A stretch of 64,000 nt of DNA from assembly GCA_031552145.1 (NCBI GenBank), contig JAVBMV010000005.1:358614-422613 (forward strand), in the 5' to 3' direction. Shown here piece by piece: positions 37,301 to 44,970 of the stretch. Source of the DNA: JAVBMV01 sp031552145. GTDB lineage: Bacteria; Myxococcota; Myxococcia; Myxococcales; UBA5297. Position 1 is the stretch's first letter; each line of letters opens with the position of its first letter. The notes under the pieces were generated by a model. The model did no database searches. It was not told the origin of the DNA and worked only from the letters and a program-made list of their open reading frames with translations. The position numbers and the translations under genes are program-made.

Positions 37301-40300
37301 GCCATTGCTCACCGCGCCACGCTATGTAACGGCGGGAGAGTCCTTTGGCGCCTCCGTGCAAAGCCCGGGGAGCGGCACCTATGACTGGGTGCTCACGGGC
37401 GCGACGCCTTCCACGGCTACTGGTCCGAGCATCAGCTTCACGCCGACCGGCGCCCCTGGAAGTAAGGTGACGCTCTCCTGCAAGGAGACCGTCGCCTCGG
37501 TGCAGGGGCCCGCTGGCGTCGTCGAGAGCGAGATCGTGGCGCCGCCCGCGATGCCCACCATCGTCGCGCCCCTCTATGTGACCCAGGGACAGACGATCGG
37601 CGTGACGCTCGCGAACGGCGTGGCGAAGAGCCGCTATGCCTGGAGCGCCGTCAATGGCGCGCCCGCCGCGCTTACGCCGGAGGAAGGGCCCAGCTTCGCG
37701 GTGAAGATCACCGGCGCGCCGGGCGCCTTCGCGCAGTATCAGGCCATCGAGACGAACGCCGCCGGGAAAGCGGGTGCGGTGGGCAGCGCGCAGAGCGAGA
37801 TCGTGGCGGCGCCCGTCATGCCCGTGCTGCAGGTGCCCGCGCTGGTCACCTCGGGGCAGCAGGCCTCGGCCCAGGTGATTAGCCCCGTCGCGAACAGCAC
37901 CTATCAGTGGAGCATCACCGGCGGAACGTTGCAAACCAGTACTGGCACCAGCGTGACTTTTACGCCCACAGGAAATGGTGGCAGCTCGGTGATGCTCTCC
38001 TGCGTCGAGACGAACCGCGCCGGTGTCGCGGGTGCACCCGGTGTCGGCTACGCCGCCATCGTCGCTCCGCCTGCGACGCTCGCGCTCAGCGCGCCGCAAT
38101 ACGTCGGCCCCGGCGCATCCGTCATCGCGAGCGTCCAAGGCGCCAATAATTCGAGTACCTACCAATGGAGCATCACGGGGGCGACGCCCACCTCGGCCAG
38201 CGGCCCGACCATCCCCGTCACAGCGGGCGCCAGCGGCGTCATCACCTTCAAATGCACGGAGACGAACCAGGCCGGGCAGAGCGGCGCGGAGGCGACGGCC
38301 CAGAGCACCATCGTGCAGCCGCCCGTGGCGCCGACGCTCTCGGCGCCCAAGTGGGTTACCGTTGGCGACGCGCTCAATGCGACGGTGACCGCTCCGGTCG
38401 CGGGCAGCACCTACACCTGGACCGTCGCGGGGGAGACGACGAAGAGCGTCGTCGGGACCGAGGCCACCGCCGCCACCAACCAGCCCGGCGCCGTCACCTT
38501 CACTTGCGTCGAGAAGAACCTGGCCGGAGCGACGGGGCCCGCCTCCATGGCCGTCACGACCGTACTTCCCAAGCCCGAGAAGCCGGTCATCGCCGCCCCC
38601 CAGTATGTGGGCCAAGGTAGCGCCGGGAATGCAGCGAGCGTGGTCGCGCAGGCCAATTGCACCTACGTCTGGACGATTACGGGAGGGGAGATCGCCGGCC
38701 CGAGCAACGGCCCGGCCATCACCTTCAGCGCGGGCGAGTCGGGGAGCGTGTTGCTCGGCTGCACCGTCACCAACGCGGCCGGCGCCAGTGAAGAGGGCGC
38801 GAAGAGCGTATCCATCATCGGGCCCCCCCAGGCAGTAATAGACGGCCCCGGCTTCATCACGCGCGACTCCGAAGGGATCGCCTCGGTGGCAGCGCAGGAG
38901 GGCGCCACCTATCTCTGGTCCGTCGAAGGGGGCGTGGCCAAGGGCGCGACAAATGGCACATCTCTTCGCTTTGGCGCGGGCGCCGGTGAGCTTCTTACGC
39001 TGAAGGTGAGAGTGACCAATGCCCTGGGAGTCGCCGCCAATGGCGTGCGAAGTGTGACGATATTTAATGCCCCCACGACTTCCTTCGACTACGCCATGAA
39101 CTCAGTCCCGGTAACCACGGGCCTCTTTTCTTCCTGTGCGATGATTCCCCAGGGGGGAGTGCGCTGCTGGGGAGGCGGATATGGCACCGGCAGGTCGATC
39201 GCGGGTCTCTCCGAAGGAGTATTGTCGCTGGCCTCTGGAGTCTACCATGCATGCGCGCTCGACGGTGATGGCGCGATCAAATGCTGGACGCCGGGAGCTC
39301 CTGTCGCCGTGCCCAAAAACACCTACACTTCCGAGAGGTACGTTCAGGTATCGGCCGGCATGGACTACGACTGCGCGTTGACCAGCACCGGCAGGGTCTT
39401 CTGCTGGGGGCCAGGTGCCTACTCGAGCTTGACTTCAAGCCCCAATTCGGCCGATCCATTCGCAGAGATCACCGTGGGGCATGATCGAGATGTCTGCGCG
39501 CGCACCCCGAGCGGCAAGGTGTATTGCTGGTATGGGAGCGGCCTTCCATCTCTTCGAGCAGAACGCGCTCTGGCCATGGTCAACTCCGGCCACTTCTTCT
39601 GCTACATCCAAGACGACTTTGTCGTCAAATGCCAAGGGTGGGGGGGCGGGACATCTATGATTCCCGGAGCGCGCTCCATTGTAAACGGCCACGGTCATGT
39701 CTGCGTGCTCCAAGATACGGGAGAGGTCTATTGCTGGGGCAATAATACGATGGGGCAGCTCGGAATCGGCACATGTGGAGGAAGCGTCGGCACGCCGCAA
39801 AAGGTGCTCGGTCTCGCCGATGTCGTCGCCATCGAATCGGGTTGTAACCATACCTGTGCCGTGACGGGCTCGGGCGTCACCAAGTGTTGGGGCGACAATG
39901 ACGCAAATCAGCTCGCTGGCGGCGTCATAGGGCCCAATGGGGCCTATGCCCCGCGCACCATGCCCATGGTCGCCTTCAGCGCCGAGCGCGAGGTGGCGCT
40001 CGGTGGAGGCCACACCTGCGCGCTCACACCCTTCGGCGGCGTGCGCTGCTGGGGAAAGAATGGAGATGGTCAACTGGGGGATGGCACGGAGAATCAGAGC
40101 CTGGCGCCGACAGCGGTGGAATGGCTCGAGCGCGGCGTCGTCGGGCTGGCGGCGGGTGGGAGCCACACCTGTGCCCTCAACGGCGCGGGCGCCATCTGGT
40201 GCTGGGGCTCCAACGCCCAAGGCCAGCTCGGTGTCGGCTCCAGCGTCTCCTCCACCAAGAGCCCGCTGGGTATCTCGATTGTCGCCAAGGGCCTCTCCGT

Positions 40301-41309
40301 TGGGCGTGATTTCACCTGCGCACTCCAATCGAGCGGTTGCGTTCGTTGCTGGGGCGCGGGCGCGAGCGGGCAACTGGGTAATGGCGCCACTCAAAACACC
40401 TCCGTGCCGGTCGATGTCTCGGGCCTGTCGAGCGTCGAGAGTATCGCCGCTGGCGCCCAGCACGCCTGCGCGGTGATGAATGGCGGCTCCGTCAATTGCT
40501 GGGGCAACAACAGCGCCGGGCAGCTCGGCGACGGCACGCAGACAAATCGCTCTCTCCCCGCGCCCGTCTCGCTCTCCGGCGCGGCCAAGGCCGTGGGCGC
40601 CGGCGAGGCACACACCTGCGTCCTCCTGATGAGTGGCGCCGTCCATTGTTGGGGCGCCAATGGCGACGGTCAGCTCGGTGATGGCGGTAGCAGCCCAAGC
40701 CTCGCACCCAAGGTCGTTTCGGGCCTCTCCGCTGGCGTTAAAGCCATCGCCGTCGGCGGCCACCACGCCTGCGCGCTGCTCGCGGACGGGGCGGTCAAGT
40801 GCTGGGGCAAGAACGCGAATGGGCAGGTGGGTGACGGAAGCTCCGCCTCGAAAAACGCTCCGGTCGAGGTGCTGGCGCCCTCCGCCAAAGTGGCGTCGCT
40901 CGTCGCGGGACCAGCCAATAGCTGCGCCGTAAACGAAAGCGGGCTCATCCTCTGCTGGGGTGCCAACGCCGATGGCGTGTTGGGCGATGGTGGCACCACC
41001 GATCGCCTCTCGCCCGTCGCCATCCGGGAACGGCAGTTCATCTTCTTCCCGCAGCCTCCGCCCCTCTCCCCGGGCCAGAGCCACACGCTCCAGGCCGAGA
41101 GCACCAGCGGGCTCCTCGTCACCTACGAGGTCACGACGCCCTCAATCTGTAGCGTCTCGGGCTCGCAGCTCACCATCGCCCCGACGGCACCAGCCAATTC
41201 GAAGTGCGAGGTGCGCGCGCTGCAACCGGGCGCCGCGCCAGCCTCGGCGGCGGGGGGGTCCTACGTCGCCGCCTCGCCCGCGGTGCGGCAAGTGACGGTC
41301 GCGCCTTAG
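34374..41309 (+). CDS. giant lipoprotein with 17 Ig-like and 14 RCC1-like repeats (copy 2)
   Basis: The 2311-aa product is paralogous to the gene before it over its whole length. It has a lipoprotein signal (AQAAC, Cys30) and the same entry domain (TTTYTLTVIGR). Seventeen Ig-like repeats follow (about residues 120-1565); those numbered 1, 3, 16 and 17 are of a divergent subtype that has Cys near the tryptophan (CTYAWSIEGG). Then come 14 RCC1-like repeats (about 1580-2220) and a short Ser/Thr/Pro-rich C-terminal domain (LSPGQSHTLQAESTSG; CSVSGSQLTI). A GGAG site precedes ATG 34374, only 14 nt after the upstream stop, so the pair is an operon produced by tandem duplication. The fifth RCC1 unit (FCYIQDDFVVKCQG) is degenerate. 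The function is unknown. Confidence 0.88.
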   Translation: MNTLPSRPFSALLRSLSVLLPPLLIAQAACNSPPSMHAVRDPTIESFVPGQSPLLEGTSTTLIALFKDGVGEVDQGIGEVKSGMPVTVSPTETTTYTLTVIGRTMATITAQATIEVVKNPDAPIITAPAYVTANLSGYGARIVEQEGCTYAWSIEGGSFDGAADGVSVLFTPGASGVVKLHCTVTNRLGTGMSSTANALIVAAPVSPLFALAERLSRGHVYSASVTSPVEGSSYAWSISGGELGSGAGAQSTFTPTGEPESKLTLTCVETNRAGTVGPPATGEALIVAAPIPFAIDAPNEVTAGYEGYGASVDFQPDCTYAWIIQNGTIEGEADSTAIHFTPGSSGEVLLTCTVTNSVGDSSAEATKSIPITAAPLVPQLSAPAVVTDGRSHEARVLNVVTRSTYEWRLVGATTATATGSTITFTPALGVESQVTFTCIEVNSAGMTGDPGNAVSEIVPPPVQPALSAPLYVSAGESYGAAVQNPVATSTYAWTIQGGELVTSTGTSVQFVPSGSAGAQVKLSCVETNQAGVAGTPGGALSTLQGAPGTPTLTAPQYLTAGESATAQVTSPAPTSTYRWEIEGGTLTTWSGANIRFVAGLSGAVTLSCVETNRAGTPGAPGSAQTNIVAPPMVPVIDRPQYITAGTQGSASVAASVASSTYGWTLSGATPTSATGTQVNFTAGLVGAINYSVVETNQAGRAGAPGGGNTVIVAAPQVPQLTAPTHVTSGNSYSARVTAPVAGSSYAWGIQGGELQSSSGTAVTFTVTGTAGGEVTLSCIETNRAGTAGAKGEATAAIIALPGLLTIQVPAHVSTSGTGMASVVGPVAGSTYKWSIVGGLLLSATGTSVTFNPQGIAGAVVTLTARETTQAGTEGLPATGSSIVVAAPNPPLIAAPANVSPGGSYGASVQNLVGTSTYAWSITGGSISPPATGPSVTFTPTVAAGGQVKLSCIETNSAGDASAPGTKDVNVVAAAGEPLLTAPRYVTAGESFGASVQSPGSGTYDWVLTGATPSTATGPSISFTPTGAPGSKVTLSCKETVASVQGPAGVVESEIVAPPAMPTIVAPLYVTQGQTIGVTLANGVAKSRYAWSAVNGAPAALTPEEGPSFAVKITGAPGAFAQYQAIETNAAGKAGAVGSAQSEIVAAPVMPVLQVPALVTSGQQASAQVISPVANSTYQWSITGGTLQTSTGTSVTFTPTGNGGSSVMLSCVETNRAGVAGAPGVGYAAIVAPPATLALSAPQYVGPGASVIASVQGANNSSTYQWSITGATPTSASGPTIPVTAGASGVITFKCTETNQAGQSGAEATAQSTIVQPPVAPTLSAPKWVTVGDALNATVTAPVAGSTYTWTVAGETTKSVVGTEATAATNQPGAVTFTCVEKNLAGATGPASMAVTTVLPKPEKPVIAAPQYVGQGSAGNAASVVAQANCTYVWTITGGEIAGPSNGPAITFSAGESGSVLLGCTVTNAAGASEEGAKSVSIIGPPQAVIDGPGFITRDSEGIASVAAQEGATYLWSVEGGVAKGATNGTSLRFGAGAGELLTLKVRVTNALGVAANGVRSVTIFNAPTTSFDYAMNSVPVTTGLFSSCAMIPQGGVRCWGGGYGTGRSIAGLSEGVLSLASGVYHACALDGDGAIKCWTPGAPVAVPKNTYTSERYVQVSAGMDYDCALTSTGRVFCWGPGAYSSLTSSPNSADPFAEITVGHDRDVCARTPSGKVYCWYGSGLPSLRAERALAMVNSGHFFCYIQDDFVVKCQGWGGGTSMIPGARSIVNGHGHVCVLQDTGEVYCWGNNTMGQLGIGTCGGSVGTPQKVLGLADVVAIESGCNHTCAVTGSGVTKCWGDNDANQLAGGVIGPNGAYAPRTMPMVAFSAEREVALGGGHTCALTPFGGVRCWGKNGDGQLGDGTENQSLAPTAVEWLERGVVGLAAGGSHTCALNGAGAIWCWGSNAQGQLGVGSSVSSTKSPLGISIVAKGLSVGRDFTCALQSSGCVRCWGAGASGQLGNGATQNTSVPVDVSGLSSVESIAAGAQHACAVMNGGSVNCWGNNSAGQLGDGTQTNRSLPAPVSLSGAAKAVGAGEAHTCVLLMSGAVHCWGANGDGQLGDGGSSPSLAPKVVSGLSAGVKAIAVGGHHACALLADGAVKCWGKNANGQVGDGSSASKNAPVEVLAPSAKVASLVAGPANSCAVNESGLILCWGANADGVLGDGGTTDRLSPVAIRERQFIFFPQPPPLSPGQSHTLQAESTSGLLVTYEVTTPSICSVSGSQLTIAPTAPANSKCEVRALQPGAAPASAAGGSYVAASPAVRQVTVAP
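34730..39060 (+). repeat. tandem Ig-like repeats, 17 copies
   Basis: They share the consensus of the neighbouring lipoprotein (SxYxWSIxGG and CVETNxAG). Several segments, such as the codons for SCVETNRAG, recur almost unchanged, which points to ongoing recombination between repeats. Confidence 0.85.
39100..41030 (+). repeat. RCC1-like repeats, 14 copies (copy 2)
   Basis: There are 14 units with the C-x(7-9)-C-W-G pattern, from SSCAMIPQGGVRCWG to NSCAVNESGLILCWG. Units 1-5 are less regular and contain fewer GQLG turns than units 6-14. Confidence 0.84.
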
Positions 41310-41377
41310 CGAGCGTCCTATTTTGGTGGCCCTGCCCGCATCGCCGCGGGCGGGCCGCTCCCGCACACGCTACGCTA
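41307..41377. terminator. nested inverted repeat between convergent lipoprotein genes
   Basis: An outer arm TAGCG-AGCGT pairs with ACGCTACGCTA, and an inner GGCCCTGCCCGC pairs with GCGGGCGGGCC, in the 92-bp gap between two convergent genes. It probably serves as a bidirectional terminator. No strong T run is present on either strand. Confidence 0.45.
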
Positions 41378-41401
41378 GGGGGAAAGCTCGTGGCACTGCT
41401 C

Positions 41402-44400
41402 TCAAAGCGCGTCGTGAGCCAGAAGGCCCCAGCATATAACGGACCGATCTTCGCGAATAGCGCAAGCGCCTCTTCCGCTCGCATAAAGGGAGCGTACACC
41501 GACCAAGGCCGTGGGTGGCAGTAAATAGTGGGGCGAATAGTAGGGCGAATAGTCGCTGACGCACGAGACGTGCCCGTCCGAGGTCAACGCGCATAGACCT
41601 CCCGGCGTCGCAACAAAGTCGATATAGGTCTTTCCAGTCTGGAGCGGCCAGTTTATGCCGGCCTCGGCGGACCAGCAAACAATGGCGCCATTTTCCAGAA
41701 GCGCACAGGGGCCTCGAGCGATCCGTTTCGCGGGGCCAATTCCGCTGGGTGGGGCGCGCAAAGGGTCAGGCCCACAGGCGACACTTCCGTTCGTGTGAAG
41801 CGTGCATGCCCAGAGGCATTGAGCGCTATCTCCGCTGGCGGCAATATCCGACACGTCAGTCGCCAACGATACGTAGTCCACAAGCGTCTGGTTCGTTCCC
41901 CAGCAAGCGACCGCATTATCTGCGTTCAGGGCACATCGCGCCGCGGTCGTACCTGCAGTGCGCTCGGCATCCGTGATTCCCTCGACCTGCTGAAACGCGA
42001 TTTCGTGCGTGCCAATGTCGTTCGATGTCCAGCATTGCACGGTCCCATCCGACAGAGTTGCGCATGCATTGTCGCCATAGATGTGCAGGTGCTTGGTCGG
42101 CGGAAGCGCGGCGAAATATGAATCGAGCCGACCGCCAGGAAAGCCGCCGCGAATTCGCTGATAGATATCCAGATAATAAGTCGTCGAGGCCGGGCCTCCC
42201 GCGAGGTTGACGACAGAGGTAGCTATTGGGCGAGCGTCGAGTTCGCGCGGTACCGCGAACCTGCGAGACCAGACCTCCTCGCCGTTTGCCCAGCATTGAA
42301 GGGCGCCTTCCAGGTCGACGGCGCATGCGCCCTCTCCCCTGAGCGCGACCATTGAGGCGTGGTCGACAGGTGGAGCCTGCTCATCCTTTCCCCAGCAAAT
42401 CAAGCTGTCATCCATTCCAATGGCGCATGCGCGCGTGGGTGTTTCGGCCGAGGCTGTTGAATATGCGTTGACGATTGCGGATTTGACATAGAGAGGCTGT
42501 GGAAAGGCGGAGGGTAGGTCTAGGCCTCCCCAACAATTCAGCTTCCCGTCTTGTGCGATGGCGCAAGCGTCCGCGAGGTTGTCATTGACGGGGTGGATGC
42601 TGCCGACCTTGCCAAGATTGGCAGGTAAACCGGAGGGAGTGCCATTGGGTCCCCAACACTCCACCTCTCCATCGTCATGGATGGCGCAAATGGCGGGAGT
42701 TGGCGAGATGAGTCCTACGATGCTTGAAATTGGCGCCGTGTTAGAGAAGGGCACTCGCCCTTGAATCGAAGCCCCCCAGCATTCAACGGTGTTGTCAAAA
42801 AACAGCGCACAGTCGTAAGAGTTCTTGGATATTATTTCCTTGACGCCGTACAGTCTGTCGTCTGGTTTGTCTAGCGGGAAGGCTACGCCATCGGAAGTAA
42901 TGCCCCACGCTTTGAAAGGCGCAGTGGTGCCGCAGACGATGCGGCTGACTTCGGGATGTGAGATGATGTCGGAAGCTTCAAATCCAAAACGAGTCGATTG
43001 GCGACTTTCAGACAACACGCACATATTGAAGGCAGTGCCATGCAGCATCTCCGTGCCGCCGAGGCGACGTATGTCGCGGGCCTCCAAACTCCACTGCTCG
43101 CGAGACCAGCAAATGCCGCTTTTGTCCGCCAGGACGACACAGATCTCGCCTGAACCCATCGCGAGCTCTTTCACGTCGGCGACGCACGAAAGCGAGCGCT
43201 CGCGGAAGCGATATCCCGTGGCGCATCCAGAGGTAACGCATGTGCCAGCTCCGTTATCGTGTGTCCCGGTGAGACAACGATCGCTCGGCACGCATAGTCC
43301 AATAGCGGGATCAAATTTTTCATGCGCCGGGCAAATGCCGACGGGCAGGCAACTCCCGGTGGATGATAGCTGCTTGTCGAGACCGCAGTAGCATCCGCCG
43401 GCTGCGTTCATCTCGAACGACGGCGAGCATTCTGCCACGGGTACGCATCGTCCTTCGCCTCCGTCGTGGTAGTTTTCGGCGCAAGGGCTTCTACGCACAC
43501 AGGATTCGGGCTCTGTGTCTGCGATGCAATGGCCCGTGCCGTCATCATGGTATCCCGCTGAGCACTCTCCTTCGGGGACGCACGCTCCGCTGCCGCCGTT
43601 ATGGAAGCCCGGCAGACATGTTCCTTCTTGAACGCATGGGAACTCATCCTCGGGATTCGTCGAGGTGCCGCCCAGGTGAAAACCGGAATGGCATGAGTTC
43701 GAGGGTACGCAGATATCCGCTCCGCGCCCATCATCATGGAATCGGGGAGAGCACTCTCCATCGGGACGGCAGATGCCGTCGCCACCGTCATGAAAGCCCG
43801 CCGCGCACTCCCAACTGAGGACGCAAACTCCAATATTTCGACCGTCGTCATGGAAGTGTAGTGAGCAGTGTCCTATCAATACGCAGGCGCCATCACCACC
43901 GTCGTGAAAACCCTCTATGCAGAGGTCGACGGGGATGCATGTGCCATCACCACCGTCGTGAAATCCGTTCGCGCATTCGGTCGGTGGAACACAGGCGCCT
44001 CGTCCGTCGAGGTGGTATGGAGATTCACACACGTCGGCAGGCACACATGCGCCGAAACCACCGTCGTGAAAGCCGGGCGAGCATTCGCCGATAGGAGTAC
44101 AACTGCTGTCCCCGCCTGAGTGATATCCGTCGCTGCACTGATCAATCGAGACGCAGGTCCCGTCCCCCCCGTCGTGAAACGCCGGCAGACACTCACCCAA
44201 GGGGATGCAGACGCCGTTGCCTCCATCGTGGAAGGCGGGCGAGCATTCTCCCAATGCAACGCATCGGCCGTCGCCGCCGTCGTGGTAATCGAGAGAGCAT
44301 TGTCCGGCGGGAAGGCATGTTCGATCGCCGCCGTCGTGGTATCCGGGCGAACACTCCCCCTCGCGCGTGCACGCGCCATCGCCCCCATCGTGAAAGCCAG

Positions 44401-44857
44401 GTGAGCATTCGCCCTCGGGTAGGCACTTCCCGGTGCCGCCGTCGTGAAACCCGGCGGAGCACTCTTCGAGCAAGACACAGACGCCATCACCGCCATCGTG
44501 AAAGCCATTGAGGCAAGTGCCTTCCCGCACGCACGTCCCATCGCCTCCGTCGTGGAAGCCTTCGCGGCAAGCTCCCTCTCGCACACACGTTCCGTCCCCG
44601 CCGTCGTGGTAATAGGGCGAACAAGCGTCGATCGGAACGCAGGCGCCGTCGCCGCCATCGTGCCAATTCTTCAGGCACTGTCCTGCTGGAATGCAGCGAC
44701 CATCGCCGCCGTCGTGAAATCCACGTGAGCATTCTCCGGCCTTCACACAGACGCCATCCCCGCCGTCGTGCTCGTCGGATTTGCATTCGTCAGGCGAACC
44801 GCATGCGGCGGCAGCAAGGCAAAGTATTAGCAATGTATCAACGGGGGGCGATCGCAT
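41402..44857 (-). CDS. lipoprotein with HDGGDG Cys-rich repeat array and degenerate RCC1 repeats
   Basis: The start is ATG 44857, with AAGGA before it; the longer frame upstream has no signal peptide. The 1151-aa product has a lipoprotein signal with Cys19 (AAAC). Residues 20-540 hold at least 24 repeats of 22 aa, C-S-x-G-(F/Y)-HDGGDG-x-C-(V/I)-P-x-G-E, followed by three degenerate ones. From about residue 560 there are about 14 RCC1-like units (DCALFFDNTVECWG; AICAIHDDGEVECWG; ACAIREDRSVICWG); two or three early units have lost a Cys or the CWG. A long insertion follows the eighth unit. The His-Asp-Gly-Gly-Asp-Gly motif could bind metal, by likeness to Asp/Gly-rich calcium loops; this is inference. 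It converges on the two giant Ig/RCC1 lipoproteins and shares their C-terminal module. Confidence 0.86.
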   Translation of the reverse strand: MRSPPVDTLLILCLAAAACGSPDECKSDEHDGGDGVCVKAGECSRGFHDGGDGRCIPAGQCLKNWHDGGDGACVPIDACSPYYHDGGDGTCVREGACREGFHDGGDGTCVREGTCLNGFHDGGDGVCVLLEECSAGFHDGGTGKCLPEGECSPGFHDGGDGACTREGECSPGYHDGGDRTCLPAGQCSLDYHDGGDGRCVALGECSPAFHDGGNGVCIPLGECLPAFHDGGDGTCVSIDQCSDGYHSGGDSSCTPIGECSPGFHDGGFGACVPADVCESPYHLDGRGACVPPTECANGFHDGGDGTCIPVDLCIEGFHDGGDGACVLIGHCSLHFHDDGRNIGVCVLSWECAAGFHDGGDGICRPDGECSPRFHDDGRGADICVPSNSCHSGFHLGGTSTNPEDEFPCVQEGTCLPGFHNGGSGACVPEGECSAGYHDDGTGHCIADTEPESCVRRSPCAENYHDGGEGRCVPVAECSPSFEMNAAGGCYCGLDKQLSSTGSCLPVGICPAHEKFDPAIGLCVPSDRCLTGTHDNGAGTCVTSGCATGYRFRERSLSCVADVKELAMGSGEICVVLADKSGICWSREQWSLEARDIRRLGGTEMLHGTAFNMCVLSESRQSTRFGFEASDIISHPEVSRIVCGTTAPFKAWGITSDGVAFPLDKPDDRLYGVKEIISKNSYDCALFFDNTVECWGASIQGRVPFSNTAPISSIVGLISPTPAICAIHDDGEVECWGPNGTPSGLPANLGKVGSIHPVNDNLADACAIAQDGKLNCWGGLDLPSAFPQPLYVKSAIVNAYSTASAETPTRACAIGMDDSLICWGKDEQAPPVDHASMVALRGEGACAVDLEGALQCWANGEEVWSRRFAVPRELDARPIATSVVNLAGGPASTTYYLDIYQRIRGGFPGGRLDSYFAALPPTKHLHIYGDNACATLSDGTVQCWTSNDIGTHEIAFQQVEGITDAERTAGTTAARCALNADNAVACWGTNQTLVDYVSLATDVSDIAASGDSAQCLWACTLHTNGSVACGPDPLRAPPSGIGPAKRIARGPCALLENGAIVCWSAEAGINWPLQTGKTYIDFVATPGGLCALTSDGHVSCVSDYSPYYSPHYLLPPTALVGVRSLYASGRGACAIREDRSVICWGLLAHDAL
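43235..44785 (-). repeat. 66-bp coding tandem repeats (HDGGDG, 24 or more units)
   Basis: Each 66-bp unit encodes a 22-aa Cys-His-Asp-Gly module. On the plus strand the CCGTCGTGAAA-like core recurs with this period. Units toward the C-terminal end (from about 43960 down) vary more in length, with inserts such as FHDDGRNIGVC and FHLGGTSTNPEDEFPC. The first dozen units are the most regular. Confidence 0.9.
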
Positions 44858-44920
44858 CTCGGTATCCTTTCTATTTTGGCGGCGCGCCGGCCATGCGCTG
44901 CAAAGGATGGGACGGGTTCG

Positions 44921-44963
44921 AAAAGGATGCGGCAGGTGCGCAGTGGACGCCTGCCGCATCCTT
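44921..44963 (-). terminator. Rho-independent terminator of the secreted-protein gene
   Basis: AAGGATGCGGCAGG (44923-44936) pairs perfectly over 14 bp with 44950-44963. It starts 8 nt past the stop at 44971 and is followed on the minus strand by a short T run. It should separate this gene from the HDGGDG lipoprotein gene downstream. Confidence 0.75.
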
Positions 44964-44970
44964 CCTTGCC

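Noticed and set aside
34353..38615. 1420-codon open frame on the minus strand under the second giant lipoprotein
   Set aside because: It mirrors the Ig-like repeats, has no signal or domain, and lies opposite a gene with a clear lipobox and ribosome site.
43235..44785. Regularly spaced 66-bp repeats as a possible CRISPR array
   Set aside because: The repeats are contiguous and in frame and encode the HDGGDG module. There are no unique spacers and no cas genes.
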